Under the pieces are notes generated by a model. The model was not told the DNA's origin. It was given only the letters and a program-made list of their open reading frames with translations, and ran no database searches. From Linum tenue (taxonomy: Eukaryota > Streptophyta > Magnoliopsida > Malpighiales > Linaceae), in the NCBI GenBank assembly GCA_946122785.1, contig CAMGYJ010000011.1, positions 35,738,513 through 35,802,512 on the forward strand: a stretch of DNA of 64,000 bases, in the 5' to 3' direction. A program made the translations under genes and the position numbers. This document shows, in pieces, positions 33,500 to 44,948 of the stretch; the stretch's first letter is position 1, and each line of letters begins with the position of its first letter.

Positions 33500-34470
33500 A
33501 ATTTATGAGCGGGTGAATATGAGCCAACAATTATACTAAACTTGATAAGTAATTTTTTTATGGTTCGTTGTTTAGGGTATAAAGTATATCGTTAGGGACT
33601 TAGGGTATAGGGTATAAGTACAGATGGTTTAGGTGTATATGGTCAGGGTATAAGGTTTTGATGGTTTTGACGGTTTTAAATTTTTTATTAACATATGTTC
33701 CCTTGAAGTCATTTAAAATTTTTAACGGAAAGAGATCCCTTTTTAAAAATTTATGTTTATGGTATGTGGTTAGGGTACATGGTATATATGGTCTAGTATA
33801 TGATATATGGTTAGAGTATAGCAAATATCACTTTTTATCTATGTTTCGAAAATCAATGTATGAATTTCACTTTAAATTAACTATAGGGTAAATACAATTT
33901 AATATCCAAACCTTTCATTTTAAACAATATAATAGCCAAACCTTTTCGAAAACAATCTAATATCCAAATCGTCATCTTTCCGTCCGTTTGACAGTTGGTT
34001 GACACTTCAAAAAAGCTTTGTTTAGGGGAAATTGTCACAATACAACTTTGTTTTCTTGTTTTGGCATTGCAGATGACCGAATATTTAGATATTCTATACC
34101 ATCATGGTGGAGTCATGGATTTCTCGGGTTTGGAACCACGATATGTTGGTGATTTTCAGAGAAGATATTGATGGATATTGATGAAGCGTCGTATTTCGAA
34201 CTTTTTTGAAGTGTCAACTAACGGTCAAACGAACGAAAAGTTGATGATTTGGATATTAGATTATTTTCGAAAAGGTTTGGCTATTATATTGTTTAAAATG
34301 AAAGGTTTGGATATTAAATTGTATTTACCCTTAACTATACTAGCAAAATCACAACTCATAGGGATATATGGTTAGGGTATAGGGTATGTTGTTAGTGTAT
34401 AATATATTGATGGTTTATGGTATACGATCAACAATATGTATTAACTTAATATTGTCGATTGAGAGTAAGG
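33500..34470. repeat. GGGTATA-rich low-complexity DNA
   Basis: Words such as GGGTATAGGGTAT, TATGGTTAGGGTA and GTATATGGT recur on both sides of the MITE at 33886-34330. No gene is present. Confidence 0.6.
33886..34330. mobile_element. MULE-type MITE
   Basis: The 445 bp element has terminal inverted repeats starting GGGTAAATACAATTTAATAT and extending over 100 bp. It is flanked by an exact 9 bp duplication TTAACTATA (33877-33885, 34331-34339). Nothing is encoded. Confidence 0.9.
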
Positions 34471-35290
34471 CTAAGTGTATATAATATATGTTATTGAGTA
34501 AGTTATGATTGAAGTCACAACAATTTTACTAAATTTGATAGTTAATCTTTGATGGTTCAATTTTTAGGGTAATTCGAACAATTTTACAAATAACTCGTTA
34601 CTGAAGATATTAGGGCAATGAGTTATTTCGAAATAACTCCTCTGCTTTTGCCAAAAACCACACACCAAATACCATATTTGCATGGTTATACTAAACGAGA
34701 TACTTTAATCCAATTACTACTGAAATAATATTAAAATACCAAATAAATAATTAATGGAGTCTTTTGGATGCAAATGTTGATAGAACCATTGCTATTAGTA
34801 AGTGTACTTTACCAATTACGATTAATTACATAACAAATTTTCAATTCATATAAATTAATTCAACATTTTGACTAGTTTTTTTAAAATTAAGTATATATAC
34901 GAGGTAGAAAGAAATTGGTTAAAAATTGAGAAAATTTTTTAAATTAGTGTAATAAAATGTGTAAGTTGGTAACGAGTAACGAGTAAGTTACTCGATGCGC
35001 TGTAATAAAAAAAAGTTACTCGATGCGCTGACCCGAACAACCCGCAACACGCCAGAACTAAAACCCAATGAACCTGTAACCCAATTTGCCCGCAACCCGA
35101 TGAACCCGCAACTCGACTAACCCGCAACCCGTTTGAACCCGAACCCGATTAAACCCAGCTCGATCCCGCCCTTTTGACACGTATAGTTACGGCTGCGTTT
35201 GGAGTGATATGAGACACGAGGGGAAGGGCACTACTTCCATTTGTTTAATCTGGAGAGCGCAGAGGCAGGGTTGAACGAAATGATCTCCAA

Positions 35291-35843
35291 TAGGGATGGC
35301 AAAAATATCCGTAACCGTGGATATCCACCCGAATCCGGCCTAATCGGGTAGGGTAAAACCCGAACCCGAAAGACATTTAGTGGGTACGGGTAAAACCCGA
35401 ACCCGAATATTGTGGGTAATGGGTGGGCATGGATTTCTCATTATCCAACCCGAACCCGCCCGAGTATACAAATGCATATGTATTTTCTCTAGATATAATC
35501 ATTATTTTTCTCTAACATATTTTATATTTAGCATATAAGTATAATATTTTATTGAAATTGTGTTGTTTTAATTAATTTTCTTCATTCTAGTGAATTATTG
35601 TCGTACTTTTCCTCTGACGCAATGTGATAATTCGTGTGAATGTTAACATATTGGTTGAAGTTATGAAGAGAAATGATTACCCAAGGATAACCGTGGATAC
35701 CCGAAACCCGAACGGGTATGGGCATGATTTTGATTTTCTACCCGTTTCACATGTGGGTATGGGTATGGGTAAAACCCGAACTGCTTTGGGTAGGGTAACG
35801 GATATGCACTATCTGCCCCCGACCCGACCCATTGCCATCCCTA
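35291..35843. mobile_element. hAT-type MITE (TAGGGATGGCA family)
   Basis: The ends TAGGGATGGCAAAAATATCC and CCATTGCCATCCCTA are inverted repeats, with an exact 8 bp duplication ATCTCCAA (35283-35290, 35844-35851). Sub-ends are rich in GGGTA/TACCC words. It belongs to the same family as 53425-53979. Confidence 0.92.
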
Positions 35844-36206
35844 ATCTCCAAAAGCCCAAAACCTCCTGTTGAATCATACTATATATATGAGCTTGTTTTT
35901 TGTTGGATCAGATGAATACTTCGTTTTCAACCTCTACAGAAAAACAAGACAATTATTTTTCATTGGGTATACTAGTAGCACAAAGATCTTACATTGAAAT
36001 TGCTGTCAATGTCAAATTTAAGCAATTGGACGGGTATTTACGGATAATATGGGCACCCGTTATCCGTACGTGCGGGTAATGGGTACCCGTTAACCCGTAC
36101 TTGTTTGAGACATGGATGGAGATTGCTCTTCAAATGGGATTGGGTACCCGTTTCAAACGGGCAGGTATCTTGTTCCATCCCGTTGCCCACCCCTACTCCT
36201 CCAAGA

Positions 36207-36866
36207 GAATAGTATGCTCGAGATGATCTGACCGTTAAATGTATTTCGATGAGCTCTGACCAATCTCAACGGTCAATTTTTGTTTTCTCTTCGATTGAAG
36301 TTGTATCTGACACCACTTCACTTCATTTCATGAATGTTTGTGGAGTAGTTATTCTAAATTCTCATTTTAAACGAAATATGATTGTTTACTTATATGTGTT
36401 ATGGTACACCTTTTAATTTGTGGTTGTAATAGGAATATTGAATGAAATGGTGGTCTCACCATAACTATTAACCAATGTACCTTACCAATTAGGATCTGTT
36501 ACTTTAACTGACTTGCTATTTGGCTACACACAAAGAAGTTCAAAATTTAGTTCTTTCAATTTCTGGGAAAGTAAAGAAGTGGGAAGTTGAGTGCTTTTTA
36601 TTTATGAGAAGAGAAAAAAGAATGAAATTTTTTTGTTTGCAACTTTTTGGGAAAGGAAAAAGGGCGAAATTTGGTACTTTCACTTTTTGGAAGAGAAAGA
36701 AGAGAGAAACTTGAATACTTTTAATTTATGATAAGAAAAGGAGGGAATTTGTATTGTTTTTCAATTTTGGGTGAAGAGAAAGAAGAAGAAAAATTTGTGC
36801 TTCCACTTTTTGATGTTTAAACTTTGAAAATTTTAGTCTATCAAATATGAATCTTAAACTTTTTAA
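36207..36866. other. Intergenic DNA with GA-rich minisatellite
   Basis: No gene. 36535-36810 repeats 'tttttgggaagagaaagaag' units related to those at 31750-31960. Confidence 0.55.
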
Positions 36867-37148
36867 TAAGGTTGGTCAATCGGTTAGCGGTTAACTGACC
36901 GATTACAATCAAAATCGATCGGTTATCCACTATCGATAACTGAGATAACCGAAACTCGATCGGTGTTCGGAGGCTGGGTAATATGGTTTTGATCTTGGGG
37001 GCTGTTTGGTTAACCAAAAACCGAGCTAACCGAAAGGCTTGAGCCCTCTTTCGGTCGGTGAACGATAGGGTTGGGAGGTCGTTTGGTTGACCGATAACCG
37101 GCCCTTTGGTTATCTGTTATAACAGAACCGACCGGCCCTCCACCCCTA
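36867..37148. mobile_element. hAT-type MITE rich in CCGATAACCG words
   Basis: Short termini TAAGGTTGG and CCACCCCTA enclose many GGTTA/TAACC and CGGT/ACCG words. An exact 8 bp duplication CTTTTTAA (36859-36866, 37149-37156) defines the ends. Confidence 0.8.
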
Positions 37149-37364
37149 CTTTTTAAGTGGAAGGCAATGTTAATTAACTATATTATATTCTTATAAGGAA
37201 TGATTAATTGACTATATTAAATTTGAAAACCTATCATGAGTTATCTCATTTTCTATATAATATTACTTGAACTATCTCAAATAAATGTTAATTTATATTA
37301 TAAAGGGCTAATACCACTACAACACCCGAACTATCCGAAAAATGCCACTTGTGTCCTATTGTAT

Positions 37365-37967
37365 CTAGGGCTGCAAATGAGCCAAGCCGCTCGCGAGCAA
37401 CTCGGCGTTCGAATCGGAAAAAACTCGTTCGACACTAGACTCGTTATTTAACAAGCCGGCTCGCGAGCCAACTCGTTAGTTAACGAGCCAAGCCTGAGCT
37501 AGACCATACTCAGCTTGATAAGCTCGCGAGCTAGCTTGATTCGGTGGCTTGTCGAGCTAAGCTCGCGAGCTGCCTTGTTTTGAGCTTGTGGAAGGATGAA
37601 TTACTCTTTTAAACATGAACATTGTCTTCTAATACAGATGTGTATGAAATTTAGATGTTATTTATAGTTTTCAGTGTTCTTTCTATCATTTAAATTCTTA
37701 TGATTATACATTTTTCCAGCAAAAATGATTTTAAATCGAGCCCATCTTGAGCCGAGCTTGTACTCAGCTTGACAAGCTATGTTAATGAGCATTTATTGAG
37801 CTCTACCGAGTCGAGCTCGAGCTAGATTATTTTTATTCAAGCCGAGCTCGAGCTCGAGCTGGATTATCAAAATTCGAGTTCGAGCCGAGCTCAAGCTGAA
37901 AAATTAATAAACGAGCCGAGCTCAAGCTAAACAAAAACTCGACTCGACTCAGCTCGTTTGCAGCCCT
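37365..37967. mobile_element. Nested GAGCTCGAGC-rich insertion (hAT-type MITE)
   Basis: AGGGCTGCAAATGAGCCAAG on the left is mirrored by GAGTCGAGCTCG...TTTGCAGCCCT on the right. The interior is full of GAGC/GCTC words. It interrupts the left arm of the MULE. The flanks resemble each other (TATTGT / ATTTGTTG) but give no clean 8 bp duplication. Confidence 0.6.
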
Positions 37968-38945
37968 ATTTGTTGATCGTTAATTTTGTTGATCTTTAAT
38001 TTTTAACGGGATGACAGATCAACGTTGATGTGTATGCGGACGTGGCTTTTTATCACACTTTCGATTCTCGTTATTTAGTTGATTATTATTTTAAAAAGAT
38101 AAAAATGTAATAAAGGTAAATCCGAAGGTGGAGATTTCACCCACCTCATTTACCTTATCTTATTGAAGAGAGAGGAAATCCCAAAAAGAAACCCAGAACC
38201 CTAAACTATTACCGACGACGGCGATTTCTTGATTCTCCGCTGCTCGAGCATGGGGTGTTCGATTTGGTGCTGGTGAAGGCTTTCAACAACACGAGAAGTA
38301 GGAAAGATTGAAAGCGGGCGATCGATTCCTTGAGGGGAGGGCGATATCTTCAGCCTCCTCTGTCTGAGGAAGCTCAACCCACGACCACCATCGCCGATTC
38401 TTTCTATTGGACATCACCTGGAAAATTTGAAGTGTTCAAATCGTCGATTCCAGCAACTATTTGAAAAGGAAGGCGCTGATGTGGGGGATTTGAGTTTCCC
38501 CCAAATTTTCTAGGATTTGTGTGCGAGGCTTTGTGTTATGTTTTCTAGATGGTTTGAAGTATTTGAAGAGCGACTGGGTGGTTGGGAAGCAAAGAAGGTG
38601 CCATAAATAGTACAAACGAGTAAATGGCGTAGCTGATTTGCTGGTGTTATAGCTGGAGATTTGTTGAACAGCAGGGAGTACGAAGCTATTGTGAAGCCAA
38701 CTTTACCCTTTTGGCCACTTCAGAAACATGTATGATTTGGTTGAACTTAGTACGTATTGGTCATTTCCATTGGTGGTGGAGAAGTCGTTGTCTTGGAGTG
38801 GTATTATTCAATTGATTTGGGAATCGGGTTTGCGGTCTTTTAGATGCAAACTTGTATTCTAGTTGCTTTGTGGAATGTTTTAAGGAATAGAAAATTAGGG
38901 GTAGTCAAAGTTTGCTTAATGTATGAATTTGAGTAAATTAGGCTA

Positions 38946-39710
38946 TTGTTAAAGGGGGATTGTTTGGTTTTGCACGATGTCGACATTGGTGGAGTTGATA
39001 GTCCATCATGGTGGAAAATGGAATATTCTGATCATTGCATTCGCTACATAAATGGCAAGTCGGAGGCTGTTGACATGGACATAGATTATGTGTCATTCTT
39101 CCAGCTACAACAAATTGGAACAGTCCACTTCGATTACACCAGGGTTGAGAGGATGTGGTCCATGGCACCCTCCGATACTTTGGATAATGGTCTTGTTGAA
39201 ATACAGTCAGATAGTGAGGTGATGGATGGCTTGCTCCATGCCATAGAAGATGGAAAAATTGTTATATTCATGGAAGCAATAGAAACTCAAGTCGGTGACA
39301 ATGAAGAAGTTGGTGAAGAATATTCTGATGATGGTGATTCAGAGGACGCGGATAACTCACAAGCACGAGACATTATCCATCTGATGGACGATGATATCCG
39401 AACTTCGGATGATGAGTTCATTGCTGCAATGGAGGAGCAAGGAGTCAGAAAACGAAGAGTTTGTACTCGGTGGAAGTAGAAGAGTTCGTAGGAGAGGGAA
39501 TACTGAAGGTGATAACATACCTCCAACTGGAAGACCTGCTCCAACTGGCGGCAGAACTCCAGCTGCTCAAACGCATCAAGCTGCTCCAGTTGCCCCAACT
39601 GCTCCAGCTGCAAGAAGGAGTATGGGTTTGTGTTCCAAATGCAAGGCATATGACCACAACGCAAGAACATACCCCTTAATTGGAGGAATCCAGGTAGATG
39701 TTCATTGACA
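38946..39710 (+). pseudogene. MuDR-type transposase, N- and C-terminal parts only
   Basis: An ORF of 177 codons (38946-39479) reads like the PB1-like N-terminal region found in plant MULE transposases: SWWKMEYSDHCIRYINGKSE, FFQLQQIG, RVERMWSMAP and an acidic tail with SDDGDSEDADN. After a frame change, 39540-39700 encodes a Pro/Ala-rich stretch and a CCHC-like knuckle CSKCKAYDHNARTY, whose last Cys is replaced by Tyr; such a knuckle is usual at the C-terminus of these transposases. The DNA-binding and DDE core between them (several hundred residues) is absent, so it cannot cut or join DNA. Length is about a quarter of the usual protein. Confidence 0.65.
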
Positions 39711-40479
39711 CAGGAAGCATAAAATTGAAATGCCCATTAATAGGAATACTGATAGATGTCATATGTTGATAGGAAGTACACGTTAATCGTGAGGTGACCA
39801 GCAGACGTGATTTAGCAAGGGAGCTTAGGATGGTATGTGATACTGTTGAATGAATAAATTTTCTATACTCTTTGATGATATTGTGATTGATGATAGTTGC
39901 TAATTGAATGCTAATATTATCACGATTATGCAGGCAAACTAAGGGATTGGAGTTCTGCACACTGATTTGGGTAATACACACGTCATCCTCAATGGTGCTA
40001 ATGCAAGTGGCAGGATGGTGAGAAGTGGAAAGACACTTCGGAATGTAGCTCCTACTGAGATAGAGCAAGGTGGATCTCAACCACCTTGAACGCAACCATC
40101 TCAACCTTAGCAGTATTTTAGATAGCAGTAGAATGTGTTATTTTTGGTATCGTAGCCTACCTCTAGATCCAGTAGAATGTGTATGTAACACGTGAAAACT
40201 TTGGATCACATATTTTGTATGGTAGGCTACTTGCAGATTCATGGAAATGATGTATATTTCCAAAACATTGGATCGACTTTATTAGGTACTTCTGTGATGA
40301 CATTTTATATACCTTATGTCATAACATTTTAGGTACCTTGGTAATGACATGTTTATGCGAACGTAAAGGCAGCTCTTTGGTGTACATTGGTTATGTGAAT
40401 TTAAGCTGTCAAATTTTGATTACTTAGGTATAACACAGAAGGAGCAAGTTAATTCGCACAACTACTTATAACAACACCA

Positions 40480-40790
40480 ATTTAGAACATGCTAGAGGAA
40501 TTCAAACCTACAATGGCTACCCCTATAACTAAGGCTGCTAAAACGATCAAAACACACAACTAACGTGCATTGGCCAACCTTAATTCCCCAACCAATCTAG
40601 CATTATCCTCTATAATGCTAGCTAAATCACCATACAACCATTTTTAGGCCTTCTTCCTTCGCGCTGCTTTTTCTTTAGCAACCCTTAAGCTCTCTTTCAA
40701 GCTTCCAGCCTGCAACTCCATAAAACCAAGCTTCGACTTAATATGTTCATTCCCTCCAACAACCCCATTAAAGCAAGCACCTTCGTTGTC
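40480..40790 (-). pseudogene. Tail of a MULE-associated coiled-coil/membrane protein
   Basis: The minus strand encodes a charged helix (SKLGFMELQAGSLKESLR, VAKEKAARRKKA), a stop, then LYGDLASIIEDNARLVGELR, a second stop and a hydrophobic segment LCVLIVLAALVIGVAIVGL. A coiled coil followed by a C-terminal membrane segment is typical of the GRF-zinc-finger proteins often found beside MULE transposases. No GRF domain remains here, so that identity is inference. Confidence 0.4.
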
Positions 40791-40829
40791 ATTATTCGGG
40801 TGTTGTAGTGGTATTAACCCTATTATAAA

Positions 40830-41035
40830 TCATATACTTAATTACTATCAATTTGATTATCACAATGCTTACATATGATGATTGAGGAGTTTTAACATTT
40901 AGTAACTAAGCTATTGTCTATAGTAAACCTTATTATTGTCTTATTGAGCAATGCCTAATTGGATATAGTAAACTTGGAAACTTACACTGAGTTATCTTAT
41001 CTTAATAAACTCACTCGAACTATCTCAAATGCATT
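40830..41035. other. AT-rich spacer between two MULEs
   Basis: Nothing recognisable. Confidence 0.5.
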
Positions 41036-41044
41036 TTATTTATA

Positions 41045-42433
41045 GGAAAAATACACTTGTATAGCCATAACTATTGCGTTTTTGTCAAAAATAGCCACTT
41101 TTGGAGAAATGCACAAAATAGCCACTTCCGTCCAATTCTTTGACGTTGTTAACAAACGTGCTGACTAGACTAACGGAAAAGCTGATCTGGCGACAGTTTT
41201 GTCAATAATAGTGATGTGGAATTAATTGAAAAATAAAAATAAATCAATAAAACATTTTAAATTTTCTGTCTCCCCTCTCTTTGCTTTTCCCATCTGTTCT
41301 CCGCTGCCGAGTATCTCCATCTCTCCACCAGCGGATCTCCCTCACCGCCACTACCCCCCACCCCCTCCACCTAGACTATGAAATTTGCAGGCCCGCCAAG
41401 ACGATTCCACAGCTGGCGGTAGTGGTCACCATCGCCCAACCATCCCAGTTATCGCTAAACTAGATCTCTCTCCGTCGACAGTGAAGTTCGCGTCGACTAC
41501 CAAAGTCGGGAAGAAGAGACGGAGATTTGAAATCAATGGCGAAGATGGATTCCAATGGAGCAGACTCGTCGTACTGCTCTGAGGCCACACCAGATCTAAG
41601 TAGACACATAGGTGACAACGGACGGGAGGAGAGGTACTCTGACCCTCGATTTGCGTCGGAGCAGGGGTGGAGCGACGAAACTCTGACCCTCGATTCGCGT
41701 AGGAGAAAGGGATTTGGGGTCGGGAATCAGATCGATGCCTGACCTGGGGTGGACTGAGACGATTTAACTTTCCCGACGAACGTTAGGGTCTTCAGTTTCT
41801 CGATCTGGAATCGACTAGTGCTCGACGGCGACGGCAGGATATGGATATTCTGAAGGTTGTGTCGATGGAGCTCCAGTTCTGATTTCTTCGAAACCCTGGG
41901 TTGTAGATACAGAGATGAGGGACAGACCTGCCGTTCCGCAGTAGATCGCCGCTTGAACTTAGCCATTTCTTGATTGAGAGTTTTATTTGAGTAAACCAGG
42001 TGGTGACGATAATGCACAGACTAGATATGTGAATGGAAAAGTTTTGGAGATTTGGAATGAATCAATTCAAGAGAATAATTGAGGGAATGGTCGCCGGTCA
42101 GGGAAGGCTTTGAGACGTGGTGCTGGGTAGTGAGGATGGGATTTTTTGGGGGATTTTTGTTTTTTTTTAGGTTTTATGTGGCTAACATGGCATCTAGGTG
42201 TTATCTACGTGGCAAGTCAAGTCTAGTTGTTACTTATGTGTGCGTCAAGGTGGCATCCTAATCAGCATACTGTCAACTTAACTGACGGAATCTCTAACAC
42301 CGTTAAAGTTTGTAACAGAAATGGCTATATTTGTCAAACAACATTTGAAATTCTGGCTATTTTGTGTATTTCTCCAAAAGTGGCTATTATTGTCACAAAC
42401 GCGAAAGTTATGGCTATGCAAATGTATTTTGCC
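41045..42433. mobile_element. Pack-MULE-like element with GC-rich cargo
   Basis: Inverted repeats of about 120 bp (left GGAAAAATACACTTGTATAG, with inner words 'aatagccacttttggagaaat') and an exact 9 bp duplication TTATTTATA (41036-41044, 42434-42442) define 1389 bp. The middle (41275-42060) is GC-rich and gene-like in composition, with partial frames on both strands (for example KSMAKMDSNGADSS at about 41527 plus, and KRRSTAERQVCPSSLYLQPR minus). I do not recognise the donor. No transposase is present. Confidence 0.85.
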
Positions 42434-42442
42434 TTATTTATA

Positions 42443-43645
42443 TCATAGACTTAATTATTTACCAATGTGATTATCACAATCTTTATAGTTATAAGTTAAG
42501 AGTTTAGCGTTAGCATTAGCATTAGCGGTGCTAATTTGTTCGATTTTGGTAAACCACTAATCAATATGGTGATGATTAGCAATAGGGGAGGGTATATGGG
42601 GCATTAGGGTATCCCGGGACACCCTAAATTTTGGGAAAATGATGATCTAACCCTTGTTAGTAGTCTCCTATGGATAATAAAAATATAATTGGCAATTTGG
42701 GACACCGCTAAAATTTGAAAAAACGATTATCCTACCTTTGAAAGTAGTTTTTGTAGGATTAAAAGAATATAAGTGGTAGTCTGTGTTATTCAAACCTAGG
42801 ACACAGTTATTATTAAACATATTCTCCATTAGGTTGCAAGTTACAACTCATTTGTTATTATATTTTAAACACTATGTAATAGTAAAATTGCTATTTCTTG
42901 AAAGTTTGAAGGCTGGTTTGATGAGCCTTGCTGTCTAGATAGGCTCAATGAGTTTGTTTGGTGGTTTGGTCAGTTAGCAGTTAGGTTATCGGTTAACCTC
43001 TAACTAATTTTTGGTTAATGGTTAGTAGATAAGCTAAAACCTCCTAACACTCACTGAACCCCATATAATATTTGGTTTTTGGTTAAATCGATAATCGCTA
43101 TTATCGGTACGGTAAGCTATTTACTCAAATTGCAAAATCGATTACCAAGACATAGTAAACCTTATTATAGACATAAAGGGCCTTAGCTATGATAAATTTG
43201 AGAACCTATCATGAGTCATTTTATTAAAATAAATAAATCGTTTATGTTTTATGATTCTACATTCTGTGCAACTTCTACATTACATGATCTTAATTACAAT
43301 ACAAAAGTAAAGATTTGAGCCATTTAAGGTGTGCTTGAGTTGCATTTTAGTTTCAAAAGGAGAGCCAAGATTGCTCTGTTAAGTTATATCATTACAATAT
43401 CTCAATCATATAAAAGAATACAAAATTAATTTAGCACTTTGACAATTATTGAACTTGTATAAGTTGCTCTACCAAAAAAATTTGTAAGTACATAAATAAT
43501 GTAAAAATAGGTTGTCTAAAATTAAAAAAAATTATTAGTGTAATAAATAAAGGGTTGTAACAAGTAAAGAGTACCGTACCGGCAAATTAGGATACCATAC
43601 GAGGATAATACCAGAATATACTACATAACAAAATGTAAAAGAATA
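42443..43645. other. Intergenic DNA with minor repeats
   Basis: No gene. TTAGCATTAGCATTAGC lies at about 42505. An imperfect ~85 bp direct repeat covers 42617-42790 ('gggacacc.ctaaa.ttt.gaaaa'). GGTTA/TAACC-rich sequence at 42955-43110 resembles the MITE at 36867. Confidence 0.5.
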
Positions 43646-43732
43646 GTTCCAATAATAGCACTTATTAAAAAAATTACAAAAATAGCATCCAACCCGCAAA
43701 ATTTACAAAACTAGCACCATTTTTATCAAAAC

Positions 43733-44080
43733 GCACCTCCAAGCTGCGTTTTATGTTTAAACCGCACCCTCCAGGTGTGTTTTATGTATAAACCGCACCT
43801 TGGAGGTGCGTTTTGCGCCACGTCAGACTGGGAACCGCACCAGGAAGGTGCGGTCTGTGTTTCCTCGGGAGCGGGCTTGGAGACCGCAGGATCCAGCGGC
43901 GATCCAGCCGCGGAACGCTTCCCACATCAGCGATCCGCGCCATGGATCGCAAACCGCAGCTGCAAGGAGCGGTCAGCGCCTCGGGAAAAGCAGACCGCAT
44001 CGGGAGGGCGCGGTTTCTATGAGGGCTAAATTACCAGACCGCCCCTGGAGGGTGCGTTCTTAGGAGTATAAATACCCCCT
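43733..44080. repeat. GC-rich part of the left MULE arm
   Basis: Alternating AAACCGCACC and GGTGCGGTTT words about 30-50 bp apart. Three overlapping open frames here arise only from this composition. A TATA-like AGGAGTATAAATACCCC at 44062-44078 lies just upstream of the PMD exon and may be its promoter. Confidence 0.7.
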
Positions 44081-44948
44081 CCCCCCTCTCATTTCTTTAC
44101 ACCACAACCCATTCTTCACTCTCTCTCTAAAATTATCTCTCTAACCCCTCCCCTCCCAAAAGCCTAGGAAATAGTGGTTTGTTGGTTGAGGCTAAGTCCG
44201 ATTTGCCATCAGAAAACATTTCTTTCGTTTTTTCCTCAAAACCCGCCGAATTTCTGTCCGACTTTCACGAAAAAATGGATGAGTGGTTCCAAGGAGAGGG
44301 AGTTTATTATGATGAATTTCAAGCGGTACGTACTCATTATTCTGGTCAATTTTTGTTTTTGTTATAAACTTTTTAGTTAATCTATGTACTAACCTTGTTG
44401 TTATTCTCTCGTAGGTTGGGGACGACGTGAATATATACAACCAACGATACTATTTGGATCAAGGGCCTATTGATCCAACCGACTTGTACGACCAACCCAA
44501 CCATCGTTCAAGGGATGTTTGGAACGATCACCCGGTACATACAATTCTTCATCATTTATCTTTCTTTTATTTTGCTAATGTACTTAGTGGAATATAAAAT
44601 AAATTTGAAATAATTTAATCGTATTGGTTGTTTTCAATAATTTAATCGAATACATAGCGCCACTTACTTCGACTCTTTATAACGAAATTCACGTATAAGG
44701 AAATGAGGTTTTAAGCGATTATCATGATCCTCCCATTTCCTGGGAAAATCGGGTATTAAGAGATTCTCGGATCCCCCCTTTTTCTGTCAAAAAGGCTGTG
44801 TTTCTAAGAAGATGTATACCTCTTCTAAGATTTTAACGAGTATTGCATTGTATTCGATTAAATTATTTAAAACAACCAATACGATTAAATTACTTACCAA
44901 ACAACCAATACGATTTATGTTTATGTGTACTTAAATGAATTTTATTAA

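Larger units (their letters stand above)
29915..35185. mobile_element. Inner hAT-like element rich in AACCCGA words
   Basis: The left end TATATGTGTCAAAA (29915) is mirrored by TTTTGACACGTATA ending at 35185. Each end continues with repeated AACCCG(A/C)-type words (29930-30180, 35030-35165). The flanks are GTTACAGC (29907-29914) and GTTACGGC (35186-35193), an 8 bp duplication with one mismatch. No transposase is visible. It carries a Pack-MULE, a poly(A) retroposon and a MULE MITE. Confidence 0.65.
29649..36198. mobile_element. Outer hAT-like element (~6.5 kb) packed with nested insertions
   Basis: The left end TAGGGGTGGGCAACGGG (29649) is mirrored by CCCGTTGCCCACCCCTA ending at 36195. CTCCAAGA lies on both sides (29641-29648, 36199-36206), an 8 bp duplication as in hAT, but three bases (CTC) separate it from the right terminus. 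Both ends are rich in GGGTACCCG words. No hAT transposase is readable, so its original cargo is unknown; most of its length consists of later insertions. Confidence 0.6.
37305..40820. mobile_element. MULE with internally deleted transposase
   Basis: The termini GGGCTAATACCACTACAACA and TGTTGTAGTGGTATTAACCC are inverted repeats, with an exact 9 bp duplication TATTATAAA (37296-37304, 40821-40829). Inside, on the plus strand, are the N-terminal and C-terminal pieces of a MuDR-type transposase without its catalytic middle. Near the right end, on the minus strand, is the tail of a second MULE-associated protein. The termini share sequence with the smaller element at 44949-46236 (GGGCTAATACCACTA), so the two are related. 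Confidence 0.92.

Noticed and set aside
43775..44063. Several open frames in the left MULE arm
   Set aside because: They come from repeated ACCGCACC/GGTGCGGT words and are not gene-like. The matching right arm gives frames with no relation.
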